The notes below the pieces were generated by a model. It had not been told where the DNA came from. It saw nothing but the letters and a program-made list of their open reading frames with translations, and did no database searches. A stretch of 64,000 bases of DNA, taken from contig NC_135497.1 in the NCBI RefSeq assembly GCF_052857255.1, forward strand, positions 112,668,808 to 112,732,807, given 5' to 3'. The stretch is from Amblyomma americanum (taxonomy: Eukaryota; Arthropoda; Arachnida; Ixodida; Ixodidae). Below are positions 23,108-36,886 of this stretch, piece after piece (the first letter of the stretch is position 1; each line of letters opens with the position of its first letter). Both the position numbers and the translations under genes were made by a program.

Positions 23108-23341
23108 GTGATGGCGGCTCGCGGTGGGGTGGCTCTGGTGTTAGCGCGTTACGCTACCTAGCCGGAGTACTTGGGTTTGAACCAAACTGCGGTGGCCGCG
23201 TTTCGATGGAGGCGAAACGCAAAAGGCGCACATGTGATGTGCGATGTAAGTGCACATTAAAGATTCCCAGGTGGCCGAAATTATTCTGGAGTACTCCACT
23301 GCAGCACCCATATCTCTTCTTTCACTCCCACCTTCCTTCCC
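23108..23341 (+). mobile_element. Ruka-type SINE, diverged
   Basis: GCGGTGGGGTGGCTC head, GGGTTTGAACC box B, TTTCGATGGAGGCGAAAC, GTGCGATGTAAGTGCACATT, then CCCAGGTGGCCGAAATT and a pyrimidine-rich tail (CTTCTTTCACTCCCACC). Same block order as 19684-19918 on the opposite strand. Confidence 0.75.
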
Positions 23342-24715
23342 TGATGCGCATTTGAGGTGTCAAACATGAAGCAGGACAGTTACTGCACCATTTCCTATTC
23401 TCAAAAGCCACATTTTTTGACGCCGCCTGAGGATGTGTGCTGGAGAATGTGTGCTGGAGAATAGGTTCCGGGAAGCAGGGAGACTGTATGACGAGAGCAA
23501 TATTATCAGGACTGGCGTAATTCAAACCTTGCATATGCAGACCTGCAAGAGCTCCCCAGCTGATAAAGCCAACCAAAAAGAAAAAGCACACCAGAGAAAT
23601 AAAGCACCCTGGCCAGTGCTCGAGTATTGTCTGCACATGGCAGCTGCCGCAAGTGTATCACACTCTCCGACGAAGAGCCCTCAGTGTTTTATAGCACTTT
23701 CCGAATGAGCAGGTGTGTATTATACAATAGTGATATTTGTGTGAGACTTTTTGTGTAAAACTGCCATTTGCAGGGGGTGAAACTTACAGACTGAAAAATA
23801 CTGAAAGCCAGGTAGCGTCGCCCTTCTTTGATGTCTAATTTTGTTGTGTCATTTTTCAGGCAGAGAGGGTGTGAATGCTCACGTCAGAGGATTACACAGT
23901 GTTATCTTGGTGGAGCACAGCCTCGGCTGGCATCTGTGCATCCACCAAGAAGGAAAGCTATTACATGCATGGGTAATTCTTGAACTCTTACAGCTCTCCT
24001 AATACAGCCCAACACAGGAGGACATTTCATCGCTAAATGACTGACATCCGTCACAATCAAATCAGCTAAGAATAAATCCCCGAAAAACAATGGTCATGCT
24101 TTTCCGAGCTTAAAAATAAAGGATTCCCAAGAGAGCGCTCAATTTTAGGCAGCGGATAGGACATAAAAGTTGTTGAGCAGCACACCATTCTTGAAGCTAC
24201 GTTCTCTTATTTAACCTGAGATTTACATGCCGAGAAAATATATCCGAAACTCGTTTGTAACTTGAGCTGTATCGCTAACCCACACGCTTCTTCCAAAAAA
24301 TAAAACGGATATATCCGACGTTGTTTGCTTAGTAAATTATTACAATCTTGTGTGGCTGACCATCAATTTAAACAAAATTTAAGTTTTACAGAAACAGGCT
24401 AGTCATCAATGATTGAAACAAAAGCTGCACTTTCCACCCAGGCTTCACACGCCTGACGTCATACCATGTGACTGCACCACCAGCGTCGAGCATCCACCGT
24501 ACCACGTGACATGAACACGTGATTAGCCGTATACAGAGAGAAGCTCGCCACGCTCGCTTCAGTCCGAGCTTTTGCTCCGGTCTTTTGCTTGTTTCATTAG
24601 GTACAACCGATTTAAATCCCAGCAATTTTCCGATGCGTAAAGCCCGAGCAAGATCTTGCTATGTTTCTAGGTTTGTGACAAGAGCACAGATTAATAAATA
24701 AATTATAAAGTAAAC

Positions 24716-24790
24716 ATTGCCATGACTGGGATTCGAACCCGTGGCACCATGAACAGATCAGCTTCGCTGACCAGTGCACGCGCGCTGTGC
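24716..24790 (-). mobile_element. tRNA-like relic
   Basis: The minus strand contains GGGTTCGAATCCCAGTCATG, a near-perfect box B and T-arm, but the preceding arms do not fold as a tRNA. It is probably a SINE head or tRNA pseudogene. Confidence 0.4.
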
Positions 24791-25074
24791 ATAACACAAT
24801 GACATCTTGATCAACTTCCATCAGCTTAACCTCGAACAGACCTTTACCCGATTCTAATTTTGTTGCCAGACGTGCCGACGGTCCAACAAAGAAACAACAT
24901 GAGCCTGCCAGGCTAAGCAAATTGTTTCGCATTTTAGCTGTGTTAAAACCCTGCCATTTCTAGTTTTGATGCTGATCTCCTACCCTACTTTTTTCAGCTG
25001 AATAAAATTCTTCGAATAAACCATTTTTATGAGAAAAAATTTTTCAACTCAATCATCCATCTGCTTTAAACAAG

Positions 25075-25245
25075 CTTTACAGTTTCTAGACGTTAAACAT
25101 CCCAAAGAGACTATGGCCATGAGCTGCCGTATGGAGGGCAGTACACGGGCATCTAGCATTTCATCTCGATTTAAATGTGATTGCTGCTGTCAGAATCGAG
25201 TCCGCGTCTTTTGGGTCAGTAGCCTAGCGCCATAACCACCGTGGC
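25075..25245 (-). mobile_element. Ruka-type SINE, strongly diverged
   Basis: The minus strand shows GTGGTTATGGCGCTAGGCTAC (box A side), AAGACGCGGACTCGATTC (box B) and a GACGTTAAACATC-like end near 25090 (plus strand). The body is degraded. Confidence 0.5.
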
Positions 25246-25336
25246 ATGCCAATATTTCACATTTTTGCGAGCAAAGAATGCGAAGGAACCTTCAGAGACA
25301 ATGATGCCCTTGATGCAAGTGCAATGCATGGCTTAT

Positions 25337-25687
25337 TGTCATGTAGTGGTGAAGGCAATCCAGGCATTGAGGACGACCGTGAAAGAAAGCCTCTAAAAGA
25401 AAGTTATTCGGCTGACCTGCGCCCACAATAAACTGAATGGTTCGTCGGTGGAGAAAGCAGCTAGTATGCTCAGTGGTCGTCGGTGCGCCCGCAGCTCTTG
25501 GTCGTGCTGAATTTAAACCTGATAGGGAACATTCGAGATATGACGTGCAAAGTTACCACAACAGTCTTGAACAACGCAGATTTGGCTCTGGCTGGATGCG
25601 ATCGATCAAGATGAATCGGGTCACGTTTTGCATCACAAAGGGATAAAGCCGCCTGCCGGCAGATTTGAAGAACAAACATTGAGTACA
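25337..25687 (-). mobile_element. Decayed solo LTR related to the gypsy element
   Basis: Starts TGTCATGTAGTGGTGAAGGC and follows the LTR at 9815 block by block, including CTCTAAAAGAAAG, GATAGGGAACATTCGAGAT, GCAAAGTTAC and CAGATTTGAAGAACAAACA. It has many substitutions and small gaps and ends near a CA at 25686-25687. No internal region or partner LTR is nearby, so it is an old solo LTR of the same family. It shows that the family has been in this lineage well before the intact copy inserted. Confidence 0.75.
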
Positions 25688-26467
25688 ATATATTTATGCG
25701 TGGCTGTCGTGGACCAGGCTCTGAGAACCAGCTCTTTTTGGCTGATCCGAATTGAGGAAGATTGCCCTCTAATCCCTCATACACATCCCGTTACCTCTAT
25801 ACATTTCCTTTCTCACCACGGACAACTACCTCTTGAAAGTTGTAGTGCCATTATATGCGCATGCATGTGTATGCACAGGCACTGCAGATTATTACAGGAA
25901 AGCACTACTGTGAAGGACAAATCAGCTTTTATTCAGCAAATTAGAGTATCACCATACATCCCGAACCCCGCTTTAAAAAGAGTTTCATAATCAGCCTCAT
26001 TCATTTTCCAGCTTGTTATTAAGATGTTCAACTGGGTTATCGTAATACACTGAAATTTAAACACATCACTTGCGTATCTCACTGATGAAGAATGGCGTGA
26101 CAGTAGATTAGTGTTTTAACTTTTACGTGCCAAAAACTGCCGTTCGCTGTGACATAATACAGCAGAAGGCCAATATTTCAAATATTGGCGTTTCTTTAGT
26201 GAGCACCAAAATCTCAGCAAAAAGGTGGATTTGCATTTCGCCCCTGTTGAAATGGAGCAGCAATGGCCGAAGATGAACCAAGATCTTGTGTGCTGAGAAG
26301 CCAAATGCTATGGCCACTGCGCTGCTGTGTAAGGTGCACAAGGTGCACAACAGAAGCAAAGATGCACACAAAACAAGGCTGTAATACAGTCTCCTTTACA
26401 TTCACCCAATCCCCAGGTACAAAGAAAAGAGATTGCAAGTTGAAAAAAAAAATGGTTGATACACTTA

Positions 26468-28658
<2,191 letters not shown>

Positions 28659-28797
28659 TGTGGCAGCTCTCTGGTCGGTGAATCTCCCTTCTCTGGTGAG
28701 ATGACGGTACAGCTCCCCCTGGGGCGCATACTCGAGAATGAGGTATACCCGGGATTCGTCGTGGAACCAGTTGTAGAGGCATAAGATGTTTGGGTGC
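28659..28797 (-). CDS. AURKB: Aurora kinase exon 4 (hinge region)
   Basis: The acceptor CCCTCATGCAG precedes 28797 and the donor GTAAGC follows 28659. The first base completes Arg67; residues 68-113 follow. [13 protein letters not shown] carries N76, the position where Aurora B has Asn and Aurora A has Gly (the residue known to set TPX2 versus INCENP preference). Next come [16 protein letters not shown], the hinge with the Aurora B-like GEL sequence (Aurora A has GTV), and FTDQRAAT. Confidence 0.95.
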
Positions 28798-29510
28798 CTG
28801 CATGAGGGACACCATTTTTCACCAGTTGCTTACCTCTGCAGCTACATACAGTTGTAGCTAGGAAACCTGGGTGTGGCCCTTCCTTGCGTTAAATTCAGTT
28901 TAGGAGCAGATATGAACCAATTTTAAAGAAAAATTTTTATTTGCTGCAACATTGAGCAGGTTAAATACAACGGTGCAGTTTGGTGCGAAAGGCCTGGCAA
29001 TCCTATCGCTGGCCTTATGAGTAGTACTAATGAGGAAATTTCAGATACCTTTCAAAAAGAGTGCACCATACTCTCCAAATGAATTAAAAGACCAAACTTT
29101 TTTCATCCGAGAATACCGAAGGCCCGAGACCGTATAATACAAGAATCTGAGCGCATTCGAAGCACTTTGGCAGTAGCGGCAGAGCGGGGCGGACGTCGAA
29201 TAATCCGTTCTTCGCTGTGTTTTACAGTCGCAGATGCTGCAGTGTTTCCGCGGTGCTTCGGACAAGAATCTCACCGTGGCCTGTTTTCCTTGGGAAGGCT
29301 GAACTCAAGCACTGTTTTCAAGCATCGTTTCCATATCAGCAAGACGGAGCCAATCAACGGGAGCCGACGGCTGTGACGAAAGCAGCGGAAACTTTTGCAA
29401 CTAGGGGCGTAGTTCGCCATGCACTTTGGCCGCAGCGGCAGAGCGGGGCGGACGTCGAATAATCCGTTCTTCGCTGTGTTGTACAGGTTGGTCAAACCTG
29501 CTAGTCGATA

Positions 29511-30425
29511 TTGGTCACCATGACTCGGGGTTGCAAATGTCGCGAAAAACTAAAGAATGACGATAACGCCATCACATGCAGTGAGTGTGAATTTTGTTTT
29601 CATGGCGCGATATGTTCAGGCATGAGTGAAACGACATTTGTTTCAAAACGTTGGTCGGCTAAGAAGGTTTGGAATTGTGAAGCGTGTAAACGTTCGACTG
29701 GAGGCAAGGGTGACGCCTCAAACGGTGACTCGAATACGGATGCCGACCTTAAAGTACTTATTGTGGAAATGAACAGGAAATTGACTTCCCTTCTCCCTCT
29801 CACCGAAAAGCTAGATGCAGTAGAGAGCTCAATCCAGATGCTACATGAAGAGTTTGCCACTATAAAAGAGCGCCTTGATACGCAGGATAAGGAAATCAAA
29901 GGAATTAAAGGCAGAATTGATAAGCTCGAGAGAGATGCTGGCTCAAAAGATATAACTCAGTTACAACTCAGTGTCCATGACTTAGAATGGCGCAGCAGGC
30001 GCTTGAACATCGAGATTCATGGCATTGCTGGGGCGGAAGGAGAGGACCTCTTGTCAAAAGTCAACAAAGTGGCGGACAAGATTGGCATGAACCATCTCAC
30101 TGAGGTGGACACCCTCGCACTTCATATGATGTCGGCGAAACCAGGCGAGACAAAAGCTGTGATTGCCCGTTTTGTAAGGCAGAATCTTCGAGACGCTTTA
30201 CTGCAGAAACGGGTGGTTCTTAGGGAAAAATACGACTCAGTGTACATCGCAGAAAACATGACCAACTGTTCCAGAGTATTGTTGCAAGCCACAAAAGAGT
30301 GGGCTAAACAGGCTGGCTTTGCATATGTGTGGCATGTCAATGGCAAAATTTTGGTGCGTAGAAAGAGTGGCGATGGCGCTAAGGTTATCAAGAGCATGAG
30401 TGACCTCTCCACACTTCGTAGCTAA
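29511..30425 (+). CDS. LINE ORF1 protein with PHD-type zinc finger
   Basis: 304 residues, uninterrupted. The N-terminal finger is C8-x-C10, C23-x2-C26, H31-x3-C35, C56-x2-C59, with WNCEAC, i.e. PHD-like. Residues about 80-155 are a coiled coil (LDAVESSIQMLHEEFATIKE, then KEIKGIKGRIDKLERD), probably for trimer formation. The C-terminal half, from SRRLNIEIHGI to KILVRRKSG, matches the RNA-binding ORF1 fold of this LINE group (also described as FP25K-like). ORF1 binds the element RNA. Start at 29511; a second Met is at 29520. It stays open while ORF2 of the same element is broken. Confidence 0.85.
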   Translation: MVTMTRGCKCREKLKNDDNAITCSECEFCFHGAICSGMSETTFVSKRWSAKKVWNCEACKRSTGGKGDASNGDSNTDADLKVLIVEMNRKLTSLLPLTEKLDAVESSIQMLHEEFATIKERLDTQDKEIKGIKGRIDKLERDAGSKDITQLQLSVHDLEWRSRRLNIEIHGIAGAEGEDLLSKVNKVADKIGMNHLTEVDTLALHMMSAKPGETKAVIARFVRQNLRDALLQKRVVLREKYDSVYIAENMTNCSRVLLQATKEWAKQAGFAYVWHVNGKILVRRKSGDGAKVIKSMSDLSTLRS

Positions 30426-30469
30426 ATGCCTTTTTCGTGTAGTCGGGAACCCGTGACCCTTATCTTGAA

Positions 30470-32856
30470 ATGGCGCACCTAGGGCACGTTACCTTAGAAG
30501 AACTCTTAAAAGAGCTTGGTGGTCAGACACATGGTTACCTTCGTTGTTTTCACTTAAATGCACAGTCTGTGTTCAACAAGGTTGCGGAACTAGAATCCTT
30601 GTCAAAAAAGCTTGAGAATTGTTTTGATGTTCTGATGAAAACAGAAATAGGGCAATCAAGCAGTTGTGACACTTTTGACCTTCCTGATATGCCAACTTTT
30701 TCTGTTAATAGAACCTCTCGTCGCGGTGGTGGTGTGTCTGTGCTAGTAAGCTCTCTTGTACAGCCTGTCTTGCTTTCAGAATTTTCTTGTGTCACAGATA
30801 GTTTTGAGATTATTTGTCTGCAAGTGAAAGATGCTGTATTTGCAACTTGTTCTCGCATCCGGATGGTTCTCTCCTTGATTTTTTTGTGTTTTTAGATAAT
30901 AAATTGCCATTTGTTAACCAAAACAGATACAATGTGATACTTGCCGGTGATTGTAACGTTGATATGAGTAGCAATAGTACGAAGAAAACATCTTTTGAAA
31001 ATGTATTGCTATCTAATGGCTGTATAAACCATATTACTTCTCCCACACGACTAACGACGTCCATGTAAACAATTCTTGACTTAGTAATAAGAAATTATGA
31101 TGCTAACCTTGTCAGTTCCAGTGTTCTCACTTACCCTATTAGTGATCACTTGCGTGTGTTTTGTAGCATAAAATTTAGTACTCGGAGAAACTCTCACCAT
31201 AAAGTGTTTAATCTTTTAGAGCCTGTTACACCTACCCTCTTAGAAGCTTTTTATCATGAGTTAGAAACGGTTTGCTGGGACAACGTTCTTCAGGCATCAA
31301 ATGCGAACACAACTTATGATGCCTTTTTGAGTTTGTTTCTTTCGGTATACCAACGTCACTTCGTTTTCAAACGCTATACGGGTAATAAGAGATGTCGAAA
31401 ACCAAGGGTGACAAAGTACCTATTGAAGAAGATAGAAAAGAAAGAACGTCTGTTTAAAACATTTATGCGAACTCGTACAGCATCTGATCTCGCTACGTTC
31501 AAAAAATTTCGTAATGACTTGACTAAGCAGCTAAGAAAAGCAAGAAAACTGTACTATGAGAATATGTTCGGTTCCAACGTAAAGCGCACTGACTTAATGC
31601 GGAATAACTTAAATGCACTGATGGCTCGGAGCGAGAAAAAACAGAGAGTTGAAGAAATTTTTCACGAAGGACAGATGTCAAAAGGAGAAGAAATGGCAAA
31701 CATTTTTAATGACTACTTTGTTAACAGAGATTCTACTAAAAACCAGGCATCATACAAAAGTTTAGGGCAGAAAAACTCTAGCACAATATTTTTTGAACCA
31801 ACAGATGCAAATGAAGTGTGTTCTCTTTTTTTAGTTTAAATAATTCTCATAGTGTTGATGCTGACGGTATACAAATAAGACCCGTCAATAATGTGATACG
31901 TATAATCAGCACCATTTTAGCGCATATTTTTAATTTCTGCATTTCTACAGCTTTTTTTCCTACAAAAATGCAAGTCGCCCGTGTGATAGCCTTATATAAG
32001 CAAGGAAATAAGAATGATGTATCGAACTACAGACCGATGTCAATTCTTCCTGCCTTTTCGAACGGTCTCGAGAAAATTATCTTAGATCGAATATCGCGCT
32101 TCTCCAGCAAGCATAATATAATAACTACTTCGCAATATGGCTTTAGGAGGGACATGTCTACAGAGCTGGCACTGTTGGACCATAAGGAATATATTCTAAA
32201 GCATTTTGTAGAAATCTATTGTTATGGGTATTTTTGTTGATTTTAGCCAAGGTTTCAATTATATTAGTCATACTATCCTTTTTGAAAAACTGCATCATTA
32301 TGGTATACGGGGACATGTTTTGGCTCTCCTCAAAATTTACCTATCATATATATTTCAATATGTCGACATATATGGTTTTATTTCTCAGAGAAAAAAAATA
32401 ATTTCAGGAGTCCCACAGGGTAGAATTTTAGGCCCTGTCCTATTTAATTTGTACATTATTGATATTGTACATATCTGCTCAGATACCAAGTTCGTTATAT
32501 ATGCCTATGACACGAGTGCTTTGGTGCCATCACGTTCTGAAGCTGGAGGAATTACTAAAGCAAATATTTTTTTGTGCAAATTGGACTCGTGGACTTCCAG
32601 CAATCAATTAAAAGTTAACGCAAACAAAACAAAGGTGGTAGTTTTTCGACCAAAAATTAAACATATTTCCTTACAAGGAACCGTAATGTTTAGATCCGCT
32701 GCCATTGATGTGGTAGATACTGTCAAGGGGTTAGGGGTATATTTTACTTCAACTTTACAACGGAATGATCATGTAAACAGTCTAATCAGCAAACTGAGCT
32801 GCATAACTGGAATTTTAAATCGCAACCGCTATACTGTTCCAAAAAAGTTAAACTAA
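30470..32856 (+). pseudogene. LINE ORF2 (APE endonuclease plus RT), broken
   Basis: Five frame pieces in order: 30470-30895, 30814-31068, 31150-31839, 31818-32240, 32224-32856. The endonuclease shows FHLNAQSV, a TEIG motif, RGGGVSVLV, LAGDCNVD and, after an in-frame TAA at 31066, PISDHLRVF. The RT shows NYRPMSILPAF, QYGFRR, FVDFSQGF, SGVPQGRILGPVLFNLY and YAYD where the catalytic YADD is required. At least three frameshifts, one nonsense codon and the lost catalytic Asp make it dead. Confidence 0.85.
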
Positions 32857-33616
32857 TGGTCTACAGCGCTCTCTTTGTCTCCCAACTAAACTACTCTCAT
32901 TTAGTTTAGGGAACATCAACAAAAACTAATGTGTTGAAGCTTGAAAGGCTATAGAAAAAATAGTACGAATAATTGAAAACATTCAAAACACAGCATCTTC
33001 ACATATCTTTGCTTCGCTTAATTTATTGAAAGTAAGAAATATATACGAATACAAATTATGCAGGCAGTATCGTTTAAGTGTCCAACGAGAGAGTACAGTT
33101 TTTACGGAAATGGCAGAATTAAGATCCAATTATCACACCTGCAGCACCAGAACTCCAGAACGATGGAAAGTTCCATAATGTCGCACTGCCTATGGACAAC
33201 AAACACTCCGCTATAATCTTCCGCGATTATTGAATGCTGCAGAAAAAGAAGGCGCAGATCTACTCAATATGTCTCTTCCAAATATATAAAAATATTTTGC
33301 TAATCATACTCTTTTTTGCGAATGAATGCAAAGGTATATCCTTATGTTCAATTACATTACATTGTTTCATTTTCGAAAAAAATTTTCTTCTCCAGGCGTC
33401 CAAATCCAGTGCTCTATTGAAACTCTTATTTAGGCTTATTTTATTGTCTGATGCGATACAGGGCTGTTTTTCTTTTCTCTTTGCAACAACAAAATGGGAC
33501 TGTCTACTGCCCCACTCTGCTGGTGTATACACTGTAAGGGGGCGGAGGATTTTTCAAGCCGCAAATGTACAGCTTTTCCCTCCACCTCCGTCCAATTCTT
33601 TGTGGAGAATAAAACT

Positions 33617-33967
33617 TGTATGTATGTATGTATGTATGTATGTATGTATGTATGTATGTATGTATGTATGTATGTATGTATGTATGTATGTATGTATGTA
33701 TGTATGTATGTATGTATGTATGTATGTATGTATGTATGTATGTATGTATGTATGTATGTATGTATGTATGTATGTATGTATGTATGTATGTATGTATGTA
33801 TGTATGTATGTATGTATGTATGTATGTATGTATGTATGTATGTATGTATGTATGTATGTATGTATGTATGTATGTATGTATGTATGTATGTATGTATGTA
33901 TGTATGTATGTATGTATGTATGTATGTATGTATGTATGTATGTATGTATGTATGTATGTATGTATGT
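33617..33967. repeat. (TGTA)n microsatellite, ~350 bp
   Basis: About 88 uninterrupted TGTA units starting at the end of the LINE 3' UTR (AATAAAACTTGTATG). They are probably seeded by the short repeated tail of the LINE. Long open frames through it are artefacts. Confidence 0.97.
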
Positions 33968-34234
33968 GCACCCTGAACACGAATACCCCTACATGGGAGT
34001 AAAAAAGGAAGTAATCTGTCCTCGAGCACACCCCATTTTTACTCCTTTCTGTTTAGAGCGTGGTGCCCATACCACTTAACAAAGCACTCGCAAAAGAACT
34101 CATGACCCCAAATTCAAACGCTTCTTTGATCACAAAAGCAGCAAGCATGTATGCCCACGTGTGCGTAGGAGCCAATGCCAAAATGGCTCAGGAAACAATT
34201 GAAGTGTGGCTTCGAAAGGAAGACTCTGGATTCA

Positions 34235-34462
34235 TGGGGTTTAATGTCCTAAGGAAACTCAGGCAAAAAGGGACGCTGTGGTGAAGGGTTCCAGTAGTTT
34301 CGACAACCTGGGGTTCTTTATCATACACGGACATCGCACAGTACACAAGGCCTCTAGCATTTCGCCTTTATTGAAAGCTGACCTCCATGGCCGGGATTGA
34401 ACCCGCGCATTTCACGCCAGCAGCAGAGCACCATAACCACTGGGCCACTGCGGCGGCTTCTG
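34235..34462 (-). mobile_element. Ruka-type SINE
   Basis: The minus strand gives GCCGCAGTGGCCCAGTGGTT, a GGTTCAATCCCGGCC box B, then the body (GCGAAATGCTAGAGGCC, GTGCGATGTCCGTGTATG, CCCAGGTTGTCGAAACT) and a GACATTAAACCCC end. Well preserved. Confidence 0.75.
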
Positions 34463-34910
34463 AAGGAAGACCTAGAACTACATCTCACTCAAGAATGCCC
34501 TTAAGGAATAAGCTAATGACACACTATTTTTAACCTTGCTTTACATTGAAAGCTTTCACAAACATTGAATGCGTTGCACATACTACTAGAAGCGGAATGT
34601 TCTGCAGCCTCGAGCTACCGTTCTAAAAATCATGATTTATTCTCAACAGCAGTGAAGGAAAAAAAAGACTCTGTAGACATAAAGTCACTTAACACCAGCT
34701 CGTTATACCCATCTAATGGTTCAATATAAATTCATCTTCTCCATTCCTTCGAATATGATTAGTCCCGACTCCCGCCATTCCAAGCCGTTGATGGCTGTGT
34801 CGGCTGTCTTCCTTGTGTTCAGCATCAGTTATTGTTCTGAATGCAGCAAGTGGTGCAACAACTTTCATGCGTCATGTGCCATGCAGTGCAATATGAAATA
34901 GCAGCCTCAC

Positions 34911-34990
34911 CTCAGGTGAGACTGAATCTCGATCTCCCTCCGCAGCTGGTGCTCCACGTTGTTCCTCTGGAGCTGCGACTTAAACATCAC
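34911..34990 (-). CDS. AURKB: Aurora kinase exon 3 (helix C)
   Basis: The acceptor CCACGCAG precedes 34990 and the donor GTGAGG follows 34911. 80 bp, residues 41-66 plus two bases of Arg67. It encodes [21 protein letters not shown]59 in RREIE is the helix C glutamate that pairs with K40. SQL and EHQLRRE are strongly conserved in Auroras. Confidence 0.93.
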
Positions 34991-36484
34991 CTGCGTGGAC
35001 GTTTTTCGCAATTCTTTTACGGAGAGTCTTTGTGGGCTTTATGTGTTTTCAAAGCAAGTCGTAACCAAGAGTTTGAGATCTCAGCAAGCTACCAGCAGCT
35101 CTTACTTGCAATTGCATTGGTAGCGAATGCTCCATTGTAGTGACACGAAAACACACACATTCTCATGCTCGATAAAGCAGTCATCCGGTAGACCAGAGCC
35201 GTAACAAACATGCATGCCAGAGAGGGTGCTCTTGAGAACCTGCTACTTGTCATGAGATGTAGGTGGAAACTGGAAAAGGCATGCTTTTGAGAGTGGTGTG
35301 GGAGCACAAGAACACACTGCTTTCACTGCCCCTTCTTTGTTGAAAACGGAAGTCTGGGATTTGCCCATTGCCTTCGAGCGCACAATGGCATGAATTGCAC
35401 GACCTAAGTAGCAAGCCTGCTCACTTCACTTCTGGTTAGAAATTTGGTCCGTCGTGACATAAACCCTTGAGGTCGTCTGGCGTATTGGATGGCACAGGAC
35501 AAGTGGCAACTACTACAACAGCTTGTAATTGCATAAGAATGAAACAGATACACATGTGTCAGCAGTTTGTCCGGTCTAGATAGGAAGTAGCGCCATAGTA
35601 GCCAGTTCAGAAACTTAACTGAGTTGCAACAAATCAACCACGGGAATGCCACAATGGACACGTTCAGTTGCCGAGCAAAATCTGGCCTACAACTCCATCT
35701 CAGACTCTACAAGCAGCAATAAAAAATGCGGAGAGGTCATGTAAATGGTAGAACAGGGACTACTGGGACCTCAGAAGGATTCAAGCAGAAGCTCTTGCAA
35801 AAGAATAGCGAACAGGAAAGTGAAGCTTAAACTAAACCTAATAAAGATAGCTCTTGCCCAAACATTTTAGGTGTCACTGGCCACTTCTAATGCAAATGAA
35901 ACCTCCCAGTCATTATCTAAGCGGACCAAAAAAAAGCAAACTGTTTACGTACATGCCTCCAACACAGCAGCACACAGTTGTGTACAAAGCGTCACGGTAG
36001 TCGCAAGATGACAATGTGCTTCATGTAAGGTAGGGACATAGAAATTGCCAACTTTTGACCTGGAAGCAGGTGAAGCTCCGAGAACCACCAGATTTGCTCT
36101 ACTGAATTTCAAATTGGCGATCAGTAGATAACAGTCTCATTGCATATGTTAGCATCAGGCTGAGGTAGATGTGGCTTCTTTTCTTGAACAGGTACACAAT
36201 AAGGGATTGCCCTAGTCATGCAGCATTATTGTTCAAGACAGTGCACCCATGCACTCATGGCTGACACAGCCAGCTTAAAATGCTCATTTCTTTCTTTGAG
36301 TGTTCACTGTTGTAGTTAGCACATGCTGTGTACTGTGCCCTACATTCTAGCACCTTGGATATTTTGGCTTTGCAGGCAAACGTAGCCAGGGAGTATGCCT
36401 AAAATAAAGCGAGAAAAAATTTTTTAATTTGGTTTTTCAGAGAAGTGTGCACTGTCTTCAGTAGGCATCAAAACCATGCCAAGA

Positions 36485-36700
36485 CGGAAGGGGATGGAAG
36501 GAGGAGTAAAATATGAGAAAGTGGTGGCGTAGTGGAAAGCCCAAAAAACTTAGGCCACCTGGGGGTCTAATGTGCATGGAGGTTCCAAAGCTAACGAATA
36601 CCTTTTCTGTTTCATCTCTATTAAAACGGGACTGGCTGCTGAGTCTGGATGCAATCCACGATCAAGTGAGGGGCAATGGAGTGTTACGCTGCAGGACTTT
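36485..36700 (-). mobile_element. Diverged Ruka-type SINE
   Basis: On the minus strand: a degraded B box, GTTTTAATAGAGATGAAAC (body), ATGCACATTAGACCCCCAGG, TTTCCACTACGCCACCAC and a pyrimidine-rich tail. Present inverted at about 50960-51165, so older than the inverted duplication. Confidence 0.55.
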
Positions 36701-36886
36701 TCTCAACATGCAATATCAGCATGGGAATAGCAGAGATCATCCTAGCCATTGAATATTGTTTACTGTAGTCCCCATGGCACCACTGAAGACATGACTGCTT
36801 TCTCTATTGAAACCTCATCTTCAACGCTGCCGAAAGTGTTATAGTCACTTTTTAATCGTTACCTTCAATTTCCATGTGGCTTGGTT

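Larger units (their letters stand above)
29162..33616 (+). mobile_element. Near full-length CR1/L2/Jockey-type LINE
   Basis: About 4.45 kb, antisense to the kinase gene. The 5' UTR has a repeated ~66-bp block (29162 and 29421). Then come ORF1 (29511-30425, open), ORF2 (30470-32856, broken), a 3' UTR and AATAAAACTTG directly abutting a (TGTA)n tract. ORF1 C-terminus and ORF2 endonuclease resemble the minus-strand LINE remnants at 61926-62895, so both belong to one superfamily. The start at 29162 is taken from the first 5' UTR repeat and is approximate. Confidence 0.8.
28798..34910 (-). other. Intron 3 (6.1 kb)
   Basis: Mostly occupied by a plus-strand LINE (29162-33616), its (TGTA)n tail and a SINE. 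28798-29161 and 34463-34910 show no gene. Confidence 0.6.

Noticed and set aside
33234..34079. Open frames of 128-281 residues across 33.2-34.1 kb
   Set aside because: They are CMYV or THIH repeats from the (TGTA)n tract; flanks have no motif.
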